64,000 nucleotides of DNA from assembly GCA_016715285.1 (NCBI GenBank), contig JADKAO010000001.1, positions 1-64,000 of the forward strand. The letters are read 5' to 3'. The DNA comes from Actinomycetales bacterium. GTDB taxonomy: Bacteria > Actinomycetota > Actinomycetes > Actinomycetales > Dermatophilaceae. The notes beneath the pieces were generated by a model, which saw nothing but the letters and a program-made list of their open reading frames with translations, ran no database searches and had not been told where the DNA came from. The position numbers were made by a program, and so were the translations under genes. Of the stretch, positions 18,164 through 26,730 are shown piece by piece. Numbering within the stretch: the first letter of the stretch is position 1; each line of letters opens with the position of its first letter.

Positions 18164-20404
18164 ATGACCTCGTGGCCTACCGACCCGAGATTAGTCGAGA
18201 CGCTCTGCCGACTGATGGGCGCCCCCGACGCTCGGGAATCGGTTCCCGAGACTGTCGCCGCGCTCAACCTGTATCCGAAGACTTAGGTCAAACTCCGACG
18301 CTACCTGGACGACAACGCAGATGCATTGGTGTCAGGACGTTCTGACGGGCCGGCCAGTCGCCTAATTCTCCTCAGTGCCTTGGCCGATCGGTACCCAGAC
18401 CTCGTGGTCGCAGCCCGGTGCTCGCAATGTAGCCGTCAGGTTCCCCTTAACCGCTGGGCGCCGACGGCCAGCGGGTCTGCGGCACCTGCTATGTGGCGAA
18501 CCGCCTTGTTCCTTGTGGTCGGTGTGGGCGCGTGAAGCCGGTCGGCGGCCGCCACTCCACTGATGGTCTGGCCTGTGACGCTTGCATCCGGCATGACCCG
18601 GCGCGTCGCGAGGAATGCACCAAGTGCGGCCGGAGTCCACCCCGTAGCGGCCAGGACCCCTGCCGGCGGACCGTTGTGTCAGACCTGCCGACCTCGAGAC
18701 ATTTTCATCTGCGTGGCATGCGGGCGCACGCATGCGGTGAAGAGCCTTAGCGTCGAAGGGGGCGCCTTGTGCTGGGCCTGCTACAAGCGTCACCACAAGC
18801 AGGCGTGCGCCCAGTGCGGTCGGGAGGAGTCGCAGGTCCCACGCAGAGGACCCCAAGGTGAACGACTGTGCAACCGATGCTGGGACCCAAAGCCAGTCTC
18901 CTGCCGAGACTGCGGCAAACCCACCTCGCCCAAGGTCAGACGGGTTAACGGCTCCCATCTCTGCTACGGGTGCTACGTGCTCAGCCGTCCGCAGCGAGCG
19001 TGCGGGGCTTGCGGTCGCTCCTCGCCGGTGTGGGCCGAGCTTCCCCTCGGGCCCGTGTGCAACGGCTGCTACCAACGGATTCGCACCAAGCCTCAGCGGT
19101 GCTCGCGTTGCGGCGAGAACAGGCCATTGGTCGGGGTTTCCCGCGACGATCACCGGATCTGCGGCGCATGCGCTGGTCAGCGAAGTCCATGGACGTGCCA
19201 TACCTGCGGTGTGCTCGCGGCTCCCTACTCCCGTGGACGATGTCCAAGGTGCACCGCTCGGGAGGAGTTGATGGCGGTGATCTCACGGGACGGCGAGATC
19301 ATCGGCACGCTCCGGTCGCTCATGGACTACTTCGACGTCGAGAACCGCCCCATGGCGGCCATCGGTTGGACGCGCAGTCGATCCGCCGCCATCCTCCGTC
19401 GACTCGTCCAGGCGAGGAGCGTGAGCCACGAGGCACTCGACGTCGAGAGCAACGCCCCGGCCGCCAACTTCCTGCGGGCCCTGCTCGTCTTCACCGGGGT
19501 CCTACCAGCTCGCGCATCCGATCTGGACGACACCATCAAGTGGCTGGACCAGTGAGTCGGCTCTGTGCGCCCCCGGCACCAAACGATCGTGCGTCGATAC
19601 GCGGTCTGGCACGTCCTGCGACGTGCCAAGCGACGCCCCCACCGCCCGGCGACTCGCCATCACGCACGCGAACGACTCCTCCTCGCCGTACGTCTTTTGG
19701 CCTGGCTAGAGGCTGAAGGGCATGAACTCGAAGAGCTGTCGCAGGCAGACTTCGACCGTTGGCTCGTCGGCGGACCGCCAGCCCGAGCCGAGATTCGCGA
19801 CTTCATCAGATGGGCGCAGCGTCAAGGCTTGGTCGGTGACCTCCGAGTGCCACTGCGGCGTCATAGCCAGCCATCTGACTTTCTATCCACCGATCAGCGA
19901 TGGGAGGCCCTCCACCGCTGCATCCTCGACACCTCTCTGCCGCTGAACGTCCGCGTGGCCGGCGCTCTTCTCCTGCTGTTCGCACTCGGGCCAACCGCGC
20001 TGACGACGATGAAGGTGGAACAGGTCGTTGAGCACGACGACGGTGTCGAGCTTCTCGTCGGTAGGACGCCGATCCGGCTTCCCCACAGTGTGGCGGACCT
20101 CGTCCTGCAACAGCGGAAAGTTGACGACGAGGCGTTGACTGGATGGCTCTTCCCCGGCCAACACCCTGGTCGGCACCTCAACCCTGGCAGTTTGGCAGCG
20201 CGCATCAAGCAATGTCTGGGAATCGGAATCCGTCCATCCAGGAACGCCGCACTCGCCCACCTCGCCAAGGAGCTGCCCGTTCCCGTTCTAGCGGACTACT
20301 TGGGCCTGGCGCACACCACGGCGTCCCAGTGGGCTGGTCTGGTCGAGCGCCAGTGGGCCAAATACATCGTCCTGCGCCGAGCAGGGGAACCGGGCGCGAC
20401 CTGA
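18164..20404 (+). pseudogene. Zinc-ribbon array protein fused to a recombinase-like C-terminus, multiply disrupted
   Basis: Reading through the defects gives one protein of about 740 residues. An N-terminal helical part (RRYLDDNADALVSG) is followed by at least eight C-x-x-C pairs in tandem ribbons (CGRCGRVKP, CVACGRTH, CAQCGRE, CRDCGKPT, CGACGRSS, CSRCGENR, CHTCGV), and then a helical C-terminus (RRYAVWHVLRRAKRRPHRP ... RPSRNAALAHLAKELP ... LGLAHTTASQWAGL). That last part resembles the end of a tyrosine recombinase, with tryptophan where the nucleophilic tyrosine would be. It carries in-frame stops at 18,284 (TAG) and 19,553 (TGA) and frame changes near 18,465 and 18,640. It starts one base after the XRE stop. 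The reading-through and the recombinase relation are my inference. Confidence 0.55.
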
Positions 20405-20445
20405 GGAACCTCGCTCGAGATCTCCAGCTATTTCGGTGAGATGCG

Positions 20446-20480
20446 AGACATCAACGAAATATTGACAACAGTTTGTTGAT
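20446..20480 (+). promoter_or_regulatory. Possible promoter and operator upstream of the HTH/phosphatase/PEP operon
   Basis: TTGACA at 20,462-20,467 matches a -35 hexamer and overlaps a dyad, CAACA (20,466-20,470) and TGTTG (20,474-20,478). The expected -10 region would fall at about 20,485 and is poor (AATGGT), so transcription might start very near the coding start. The dyad is a plausible binding site for one of the two DNA-binding proteins encoded next. A similar TGTTG/CAACA pair, with different spacing, precedes the integrase at 16,755. Confidence 0.35.
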
Positions 20481-20485
20481 CCGCA

Positions 20486-20899
20486 ATGGTCGACCACATG
20501 ACAGCGAATGCTGACGACGTTCGGGTCGAGCGAGCACGTGCGGTACTCCTGAGCACGGGGGCGAGCGATTTGGTGCGCCAGCCGTGGCGGCATTCCCGCC
20601 AGCCGGCCGACGACGTGACCTTGTTGCGGTATGCGGTTTGGCGCACGGCGTCCGGGCGGGGCTCGGTCTCGGCGGAGGAGATCGAGGCAGGGCTGGGCTT
20701 GATCGAGTCGGCACGTGCCGAACTCGACGCTTTGGAGACGGCGCTGGTCTTCAACGCCCGCGCTGAAGGTATGACCTGGGGACAGGTCGCCGCTGCGATG
20801 GGGTTGCGGTCGCCTCAGGGCGCCCAACAGCGCTACTTGCGGACCACCGACCGCCCTGCCGCTAGAAGCGACCTCGTGCCGGACATTCAACGTGACTGA
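20486..20899 (+). CDS. Small helix-turn-helix DNA-binding protein
   Basis: A 137-residue protein. The C-terminal third has LDALETALVFNARAEGMTWGQVAAAMGLRSPQGAQQRY, a helix-turn-helix of the sigma-factor region 4 kind that is common in small actinobacterial regulators. The N-terminal half is helical with no recognisable domain. The start may be the ATG at 20486 or the one at 20498. It overlaps the next gene by eight bases, so the four genes to 23,273 are likely one transcript. It is the probable local regulator, possibly acting at the dyad just upstream. Confidence 0.7.
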   Translation: MVDHMTANADDVRVERARAVLLSTGASDLVRQPWRHSRQPADDVTLLRYAVWRTASGRGSVSAEEIEAGLGLIESARAELDALETALVFNARAEGMTWGQVAAAMGLRSPQGAQQRYLRTTDRPAARSDLVPDIQRD

Positions 20900-21531
20900 C
20901 CGCTATTCGCCAGCAGAGCTGTGCGTGTTGCAGGCCGTCAGGTTGGCCGGGGTAGCTGACAAGAACGCCATCATGGATCGCGCCCTGGTGCGCGACGCAG
21001 ATCTGGATCACGTCCTCGCCAGTGCGCTCGAGCAAGAACACATAGAGCGTTTCTCCTTCAGACCTCTCCGGCCTCGTAGTCACCGAGGCCGGGTCCCTTC
21101 GACTGTCCGCTCTGCTGTACCAGGAGGTTTCGAGGCACGACGCCGCAGATGTTCTCAAGCCTCTCTCGACGACTTCGAGCCCCTGAACGGCGAGTTCCTG
21201 TCGACCCTGTCGCGGTGGCAGCTTGAGTCCACGTCAGCAACTCAGTCAGGGTTCGGGGACGCGAACGCCGCGGAGGTCGAGGTACTGCTTGCCTGCCTAA
21301 CCTCCATTGGGTCGCGGTTGCGAGCAGTGTTAGCCGGCCTCACGCGAGCACTGCCCCGCTTCGGCCGCTACGCCGCTCAGTACGACGCCGCTCTCAGCCA
21401 TGCATCGACTGACGGTTTGCGGTGGGTGACAGGGGGTTGGCCTGCTTTCGTGTCACGTGGTGTGGGCCGAACTCCACCAGGATCTGCTCTCAACTTCGGG
21501 ACGCGCGCGTCTCGATCCACAGGCGAGGTGA
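20892..21531 (+). pseudogene. Winged-helix-like regulatory protein, frameshifted
   Basis: The N-terminal part (SPAELCVLQAVRLAGVADKNAI, then LEQEHIERFSF) looks like a winged-helix domain. The second frame supplies DLSGLVVTEAGSLRLSALL, the usual wing segment of a MarR/PadR-like fold, then the frame returns to LNGEFLSTLSRWQL. The last piece (VVWAELHQDLLSTSGR) lies in a third frame and stops at 21,531. Three one-base shifts are needed (near 21,058, 21,160 and 21,430). Their number argues for decay, but the neighbouring genes are intact. The GTG at 20892 overlaps the preceding gene. Homologues would show whether it normally senses a phosphorylated compound. Confidence 0.5.
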
Positions 21532-21552
21532 TCGTTTTGGCAGCTGCGCACT

Positions 21553-22125
21553 TTGTACGTGGCTCGGCACGGAAAGGCGGACGCCTTCGGCAACTTGGTG
21601 GACCACGGTCGTGATCAATGCCGACAGCTGGCCGCGCGGCTGCGTGGCATCCCCCTGGATGCGATCTGGCACTCACCCCTGACGCGTGCCGTCGACAGTG
21701 CCGCCGTCATAGCCGAGTCCTTCCCGGGCGCCTTCCTCGACGAGGCGAGCGAGCTGATCGACCACGTGCCACACGTACCGCCCCCCGATCAGCGGACCCC
21801 GTCCATGGCGGGCTTCTTTGATGGCTGCTCCGCCAATGAGCAACGCGACGGTGAGCAGATGGCCGAGCGGCTAACCAAGAGGTTCGCGCACGCGCCCGGC
21901 CCCGGGAAGATCTCGACCCATGAGCTGCTGATCACCCACGCCTACCCGGTGGCCTGGCTGGTCCGGGACGCCCTGGGCGCGCCACCTGCGGCGTGGTTCT
22001 CCTTGACGGCCATCGCGAACACTGGCCTGACTATCATCAGGTACCCAGATGACGAACCGCCGGACGTGTTCTGCGTCAACGATCTGAGCCACCTCGGCAC
22101 CGCGGAAATCCAACCACCCAGATGA
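21553..22125 (+). CDS. Histidine phosphatase superfamily protein
   Basis: A 190-residue protein of the phosphoglycerate-mutase-like fold. The R-H-G motif carrying the phosphorylated histidine is at residues 5-7 (YVARHGKADAFG). DAIWHSPLTRAVDSA supplies the second arginine, and HELLITHAYPVAWLV the second catalytic histidine. The substrate is unknown. The start appears to be TTG at 21553, with GTG at 21559 as an alternative; no strong ribosome-binding site is visible. It overlaps the PEP-utilising-type gene by four bases (ATGA), which suggests that a phosphatase and a phosphotransferase are made together, perhaps acting on the same compound or phosphohistidine. Confidence 0.8.
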   Translation: MYVARHGKADAFGNLVDHGRDQCRQLAARLRGIPLDAIWHSPLTRAVDSAAVIAESFPGAFLDEASELIDHVPHVPPPDQRTPSMAGFFDGCSANEQRDGEQMAERLTKRFAHAPGPGKISTHELLITHAYPVAWLVRDALGAPPAAWFSLTAIANTGLTIIRYPDDEPPDVFCVNDLSHLGTAEIQPPR

Positions 22126-23273
22126 GGACCCTCACGCTCGACGAGGCGACGCTCGCCACGTGCGGGGCCAAAGCCGCCACCCTGGCCACACTTCGCCACG
22201 CGGGCGTGGACGTCCCTGACGGATTCGTCATCCCGTTCTCCGAGTACCACCGTCACCATGCCTCGGCCTCATCCAGGGCGAAGCAACCTGAGCCTGCGCT
22301 GACCCACGCAATCGACGAGCAACTGCGCCGACTCTTCAAGGGCAGTCCCGAGCGTGGCCATGTGGCCGTCCGGTCAAGTGCCAGCCACGAGGACGGGCAC
22401 GCCTCCTCTGCGGCTGGCCAATACGACACCCTGCTCGGGATGTCCGGAACCGAGAACGTCTCTAGAGCGGTGGCTCGCTGCTGGGCATCCCTGCAGTCTG
22501 GCCGGGCCACGGCCTATCGGGACCACGCTGGAGGAGAGGGCGCTCCCGCCATGGCAGTGCTGATTCAGAGAATGGTCGACCCTGAGGTGTCAGGGGTTCT
22601 GTTCACCACCACTCCGCGCGTCATCGAGGCAACCGTCGGGCTGGGCGAACCTCTCGTCAGCGGTCATGTCACCCCCGACGCTTGGATGATCGATGACCGC
22701 GGGATACGCGACCGCCGCCCGGGTACCGCGACCCACCGCCTCGATCGGCAAGGAAATCGCTTGATGAGAACCGCCCTCCCGGCGGGAGACTTGATGTGCT
22801 TGGACGATGAGCAAGTGTTCGCGCTCGACCGACACGGCCGGCGGATCGCCGAGATCCTGGACCACCCAGTCGACGTCGAATGGGCCATCTGCCACAACCG
22901 TCTCCACACTCTTCAAGCCCGTCCCATCACTGCGTCACCCTCCCCGATACGGCATGGCAGCCAAGGCTTGCCCGCCAGCCCAGGGCGCGCCACTGGCACG
23001 GCCCGGGTGCTTCTCGGCCCCCAGGACTTCAGCCGCTTTCGCGAGGGAGACATCCTGGTTTGTCGGGCCACGGACCCCGCATGGACACCGCTGTTCAGGT
23101 ACGCCGCAGGCATCATCACCGAGACTGGCGGCACCTTGTCCCACGCTGCCATCGTTGCGCGCGAAGTCGGGATCCCCGCTGTGCTGGCGGTCCCGGACGC
23201 GACCACTCACTACGTCGACGGCACCCGCGTCACCGTTGATGGGACGACCGGCCGCATCGAGACAAGGCGATAA
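22122..23273 (+). CDS. Two-domain PEP-utilising-type phosphotransferase (ATP-binding plus swivelling His domain)
   Basis: A 383-residue protein. The N-terminal ATP-grasp-like domain is that of PEP synthase/pyruvate phosphate dikinase: GAKAATLATLRHAGVDVPDGFVI, then VAVRSSASHEDGHASSAAGQ (arginine near residue 84) and QRMVDPEVSGVLFT. The C-terminal mobile domain has TETGGTLSHAAIVAREVGIP with the phospho-carrier histidine at about residue 341. Rifampicin phosphotransferases share these two domains but have a large substrate-binding domain between them, and PEP synthase has a C-terminal barrel. Neither is present here, so the final acceptor is unknown and may be a separate protein. A strong hairpin follows at 23,449. 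Confidence 0.8.
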   Translation: MRTLTLDEATLATCGAKAATLATLRHAGVDVPDGFVIPFSEYHRHHASASSRAKQPEPALTHAIDEQLRRLFKGSPERGHVAVRSSASHEDGHASSAAGQYDTLLGMSGTENVSRAVARCWASLQSGRATAYRDHAGGEGAPAMAVLIQRMVDPEVSGVLFTTTPRVIEATVGLGEPLVSGHVTPDAWMIDDRGIRDRRPGTATHRLDRQGNRLMRTALPAGDLMCLDDEQVFALDRHGRRIAEILDHPVDVEWAICHNRLHTLQARPITASPSPIRHGSQGLPASPGRATGTARVLLGPQDFSRFREGDILVCRATDPAWTPLFRYAAGIITETGGTLSHAAIVAREVGIPAVLAVPDATTHYVDGTRVTVDGTTGRIETRR

Positions 23274-23448
23274 CCCGGACCCGCAGGGCGCAAATCGGCC
23301 GAGGCTCGCGACCGGCGCTCCCGAGGGGGTCCTGGTCTCGTACCAGAGGCGTGGACAGCGTTCCTCGTGCGCTTCACAACCAACGCACGCACTGTGGAAA
23401 CCTGCGTGGTTCGAATACTGCACCCCTACCAGTACCCCATAAGCGACG

Positions 23449-23483
23449 CGGGTGCGGCCTGCGGGGAAGCCCGGCCGCACCCG
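23449..23483 (+). terminator. Rho-independent-like hairpin
   Basis: An exact 11-base inverted repeat (23,449-23,459 and 23,473-23,483) with a 13-base loop, GC rich, followed by only a short T-containing tail. It lies 175 bases after the PEP-type gene and before the duplicated secreted-protein unit. It is likely to end the preceding operon. Actinobacterial terminators often lack a long T tract. Confidence 0.6.
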
Positions 23484-23691
23484 TTGTCACTGTTTCGCCG
23501 CTGACGCGGCGCGGTGCGCCCCCTCCTGTGGATAACACGGAGGGCGCATCTGTGTTTGAGCATCCTGTTGCGTGGCTGGTGTGGCTGGGAGATTCTGAGC
23601 GTGGTCGGCGCAGGGGTGTGGTCACCACGAGCCCGAGGTATGCCGTGTTGGTCGTAGCTGCCTGGGCGGCGGCCGGAGAGCGAGGACGTCA

Positions 23692-24237
23692 ATGAAGCGT
23701 GGTGGGCTGAGGTGGGCCGTGATGCCGTTGGTCGCTGGGGCCGTGACGCTGGGAGCGTGCACAACCGGCGGGGGAGGGGTCAGCCCGACCACGCCTGTGG
23801 TGACGACGACTTCCTCGCCGACGACGTCGAGTGCCGCGCCCACCACGACGGCGATGACCGATGACGAAGCCGCCATCGCAGCGGTGACGAAGTACTACGA
23901 CGCCTTCAACCGTGCGCTCAAAACCATGGATCCCACTGAGATGACTTTGCTCGCCGGTCCGGCATGCTCTGTGTGTGAGCAAGCGGTTGAAAACCTTCGC
24001 AGAGATCGAGCCTCTGGCAGGACATATCAGGGCGGAGCGAGCTATCCATCCGAGATCAAAGTCGTCCAGAGGAAGGACGCTGATCACTACCTGATTGCGG
24101 CGAGAGTGACCACAGAGGCTATGGAGATTCGCGACGGCACTGGGAAGGTAGTTGACACATTCAATGCAGTTTCGGGTCCGAAGTCCTTTGTTGTCGCCCG
24201 GGTCAAGGGCATCTGGACATTGGACGCGGTCGTATGA
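23692..24237 (+). CDS. Secreted lipoprotein, DUF6318-like, copy A
   Basis: A 181-residue lipoprotein. The signal peptide ends in a lipobox with the acylated cysteine at residue 23 (VTLGAC). A threonine/serine-rich linker follows, then a domain starting TDDEAAIAAVTKYYDAFN with a C-S-V-C pair near residue 90 and a C-terminal strand region. This architecture resembles the DUF6318 family of actinobacterial lipoproteins; its function is unknown. The fold could be of the NTF2-like kind, which is an inference. The stop overlaps the start of the next gene (ATGA). The paralogue at 26,731 shares the same layout and linker. Confidence 0.75.
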   Translation: MKRGGLRWAVMPLVAGAVTLGACTTGGGGVSPTTPVVTTTSSPTTSSAAPTTTAMTDDEAAIAAVTKYYDAFNRALKTMDPTEMTLLAGPACSVCEQAVENLRRDRASGRTYQGGASYPSEIKVVQRKDADHYLIAARVTTEAMEIRDGTGKVVDTFNAVSGPKSFVVARVKGIWTLDAVV

Positions 24238-24668
24238 CGAGAGTGCGTTCACTTTGCATAGTCCTGACGACATTAACGCTCCTTCTCGTTGGAGCCGGAT
24301 CTGTCGCCCAGGCGGACTCGTCCTGTACCCGCACCTACTCAGGCATGAGCGCTTCAACCTGCCCAGGCAACTTGGTGTGGAGGTATGACAAGAACTCCGC
24401 AGAGTTCCAGCGGGAGGGAGTGATCCGCGCGCTGTCGGGAGGCGGAGCCAAGTACGTTTATCAACTGCTGGATCGCTGTCTCGACGGGATGGACTGCAAT
24501 GCTGCGCATCTCTGCCCGGTTGAGAATGGTCAGGGCGGCAGATCACAATCAGCGCTTGCCTTTCTCATTCTTCCCGACGGCTCAAGATCCTCGACCCCAG
24601 TCTCGACCGAACTGGTTTGCGTGTACCCAGGGTCATCCGTTCCGCTGGCGGCGGTAACAGCGAGTTGA
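24234..24668 (+). CDS. Secreted protein, truncated paralogue (copy A)
   Basis: A 144-residue exported protein with a signal peptide probably cut after AQA near residue 27. Six to eight cysteines follow, with CPGNLVWRYDKNSAEF and CVYPGSSVPLAAV. The latter match CPKSIGWRYDPAAKAF and CAYPGIAVPLAAV in the 279-residue paralogue at 27,273. Copy A stops just after that block, while the paralogue continues into a PKD-like domain. The DNA beyond the stop still resembles the paralogue, so this is a 3'-truncated gene. Whether the shortened protein works is unknown. Confidence 0.7.
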   Translation: MTRVRSLCIVLTTLTLLLVGAGSVAQADSSCTRTYSGMSASTCPGNLVWRYDKNSAEFQREGVIRALSGGGAKYVYQLLDRCLDGMDCNAAHLCPVENGQGGRSQSALAFLILPDGSRSSTPVSTELVCVYPGSSVPLAAVTAS

Positions 24669-25140
24669 TCGTGAGGTCCTGGTGGCCACCAGAGGATTCC
24701 GCCGACCGTCGATCACCTCTGCTCCGCCCGGACACCGGTCGGAGGTCACTGTCAGCGACGATCCTTCGAACGCGCCGAGTCCTGCGAGGGCGTCGATCGG
24801 GTCGGACTAACCACGGTTCCGGGCGACGCGGCGGTACGCGGCCAGCACTCCGGCGGATTTCCGACCACCTGCTGACCGGCGGACAGCAGGTCCTGCTTCC
24901 AACCGGCCGACGATGCCGGCAGTCCTCGATCGCCCACCCAGGTCGAGCCCGAACTGGCGCGAGCCTACGCCAACGCCCCAGCCGCCCGTAGCCGAGAGCG
25001 CTGCCGACCTGCCGACCGCGTCAACGCGACGACGTCGCGTGCGCTTGGAAGGCGTGATCAACATCCATGGTGGTTGCCCACCTGATCGTCATGACCGGTC
25101 GACGGAACACACAAACCCATCGCAACCGCCCGCGCCGTTC
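24669..25140 (+). pseudogene. Remnant of the PKD-like C-terminal half of copy A
   Basis: No open frame continues here on the plus strand, but pieces match 27,665-28,113. One is the segment around 24,715-24,735 (CACCTCTGCTCCGCCCGGAC). Another is the end around 25,040-25,140 with GGAAGGCGTGATC and AACCCATCGCAACCGCCCG. Between them the copies differ too much to align by eye. The minus strand of the last 120 bases is used as the apparent C-terminus of the MFS gene. Confidence 0.6.
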
Positions 25141-26442
25141 CTCGTCCGATCGGCCAACGCATGCTTGACTGCCGAAGCCCACACGGCTGAGGCCAGACAC
25201 CATGCTGAGGATCCACCACCGTGGAGCGGCACCATCACTGCACACTGACGTCGAACCTAGCCCCCCTGCACGCCCTGGCCCGTGAAGTCTCACCCGCCGA
25301 ATAGCCGGGCGGGTGGCGCCGATCACGAACGTCACGACCACGATCGCCGCCGCACCCAGTTGCACGTCCTGTGAGCCGAACCAAGCACTCACGGGACCCA
25401 CTGCCACCTGCCCGATCGGCATCGCAACGAAACTGAAGAAGCCGTCGATCGCCATGATGCGCGACAACATCGCCTCAGGAACTTTCTCCTGAACAGTGAG
25501 GTTCCACGCGAGATTGATCAGGCAGACGCCGCAGCCGCTGATGACGAAGGCCGCCGAGAGTGGCAGCACCTGCGCTGCGAAGGCGAGCGCCACCATGGGT
25601 GCGGCGGTCGCCAAGAAGCCATATTGGGCTGCCAGCAGCGGACGACGAATGGTCACGCGTGACAACACAAAGGCGAACCCAAATAGCCCGAGGGCTTCCG
25701 CTGACCGTGCGAGCCCCCAGCCGTCCGCACCCACCGTGGCTTTGGCGATGACCGGGCCCAGCACCCCGACCGCCCCGCTGACGACGGCGTTAAAGACCAG
25801 CGACAGGCTGGCCACGGGCAGCACCCATCCGAGCGTCCGCGCAAACGACCAGCCCGCGCGGAAGTCTTCCAGCACGCTCTCGCCGGCGTCGGGTCGGTCA
25901 TTCGGCGGCAGTCGCAGCAAGGACAGGAAGATCGCGGCGACGAAGAACGTCGCGGCGTCCACGAGGAGCGCCCACCCCGGACTGCTCACCGCAACGATGA
26001 TCCCCGCCACGGTTGGTCCGAGCACCTGCAAGGCACTTTGCGCCTGGCTGAGCAGCAGGTATGCCGCCTTCCGATCGGCTTCCGGCAACAGGATCGGCAC
26101 CATGCCGTGGAAGGCGGGATAGCTCACCGCCACCGCCGTTCCCCCGATGAACTGCAGCACGATGAGATGCCAAATCTGCGCGGTTCCGGTGAGCACCAGG
26201 ACGGCTGAGGTCAGTTGAACGGCGCCCTCGATGAGGTTGCATCCGCGCAGCACGAGCGCACGCGGCAAGCGGTCTGCGAGTGCACCGCCGATGAGCATGA
26301 AGCCCACCATCGGCACCGTCCACGAAGCGACCACTAATCCGAGCGCGGTAGGGGAGTTGTCGATGTGCAGCACGGCGAACGCCAGTGCGAGCGGCGACAT
26401 CGATGAGCCCGCCGTGTTGATGGTCTCCCAAAGAAGAACCAC
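25021..26442 (-). CDS. MFS transporter with a chimeric C-terminus
   Basis: A major facilitator of about 400 residues plus tail. Helices and loops of the MFS_3 / EntS-like group are visible: SPLALAFAVLHIDNSPTALG, GGALADRLPRALVLRG, YPAFHGMVPILLPEADR, RIMAIDGFFSFVAMPIGQ. The membrane part ends near ATRPAIRRVR at about 25,290. The last 80 or so residues are polar, cysteine-containing and of odd composition; they are the antisense of the decayed copy A. The N-terminus also seems to lack its first helix: the neighbouring frame upstream reads TDFRWFFFG, typical of the family start, so a one-base shift near 26,425 is likely. The substrate is unknown. Confidence 0.65.
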   Translation of the reverse strand: MVLLWETINTAGSSMSPLALAFAVLHIDNSPTALGLVVASWTVPMVGFMLIGGALADRLPRALVLRGCNLIEGAVQLTSAVLVLTGTAQIWHLIVLQFIGGTAVAVSYPAFHGMVPILLPEADRKAAYLLLSQAQSALQVLGPTVAGIIVAVSSPGWALLVDAATFFVAAIFLSLLRLPPNDRPDAGESVLEDFRAGWSFARTLGWVLPVASLSLVFNAVVSGAVGVLGPVIAKATVGADGWGLARSAEALGLFGFAFVLSRVTIRRPLLAAQYGFLATAAPMVALAFAAQVLPLSAAFVISGCGVCLINLAWNLTVQEKVPEAMLSRIMAIDGFFSFVAMPIGQVAVGPVSAWFGSQDVQLGAAAIVVVTFVIGATRPAIRRVRLHGPGRAGGLGSTSVCSDGAAPRWWILSMVSGLSRVGFGSQACVGRSDEERRGRLRWVCVFRRPVMTIRWATTMDVDHAFQAHATSSR

Positions 26443-26730
26443 CTGAAATCCGTATGCCGTAACGGACCACGCTGGGACCGGCCGCTCATGGGGTTGGCGC
26501 CGATGGTGGGATCACAGCGGAACTGTAGGTTTCGGTCGGTCTTGCTAGGCCAAGGATTCGCTGAGAGCGCACAGCGCTGGCTCCAACTTCGAAAGCCCAG
26601 GGTCGAGTGGCGGCCTCTCCTGTGGATAACTCGTCAGGGCCGGACTGGGTTTGGCATCCTGTTGCGAGGCTGGTGTGGCTGGGAGATTCTGAGCGTGGTC
26701 GGAGCAGGCTGGCAGAGAGCTGAGGTCGTC

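Larger units (their letters stand above)
23516..25140 (+). repeat. Copy A of a duplicated secreted-protein unit (3' part decayed)
   Basis: DNA from about 23,516 to 25,140 is similar in order and sequence to 26,610-28,113. Shared parts include the leader (the CCTGTGGATAAC segment and the GGCTGGTGTGGCTGGGAGAT segment), the lipoprotein gene with its TDDEAA segment, the second secreted gene, and a final stretch with AAACCCATCGCAACCGCCCG. Copy A has lost its reading frame from about 24,665 on. An MFS transporter on the other strand lies between the copies. The leader of copy A also holds the first GTATGCCG of the motif-rich part (23,638). Confidence 0.75.

Noticed and set aside
23405..23432. tRNA-like 3' end (TGGTTCGAATAC ... 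CACCCCTACCA)
   Set aside because: The T-arm stem does not pair and no matching acceptor or anticodon arms lie upstream. It is not a tRNA, and I found no paired attachment site.
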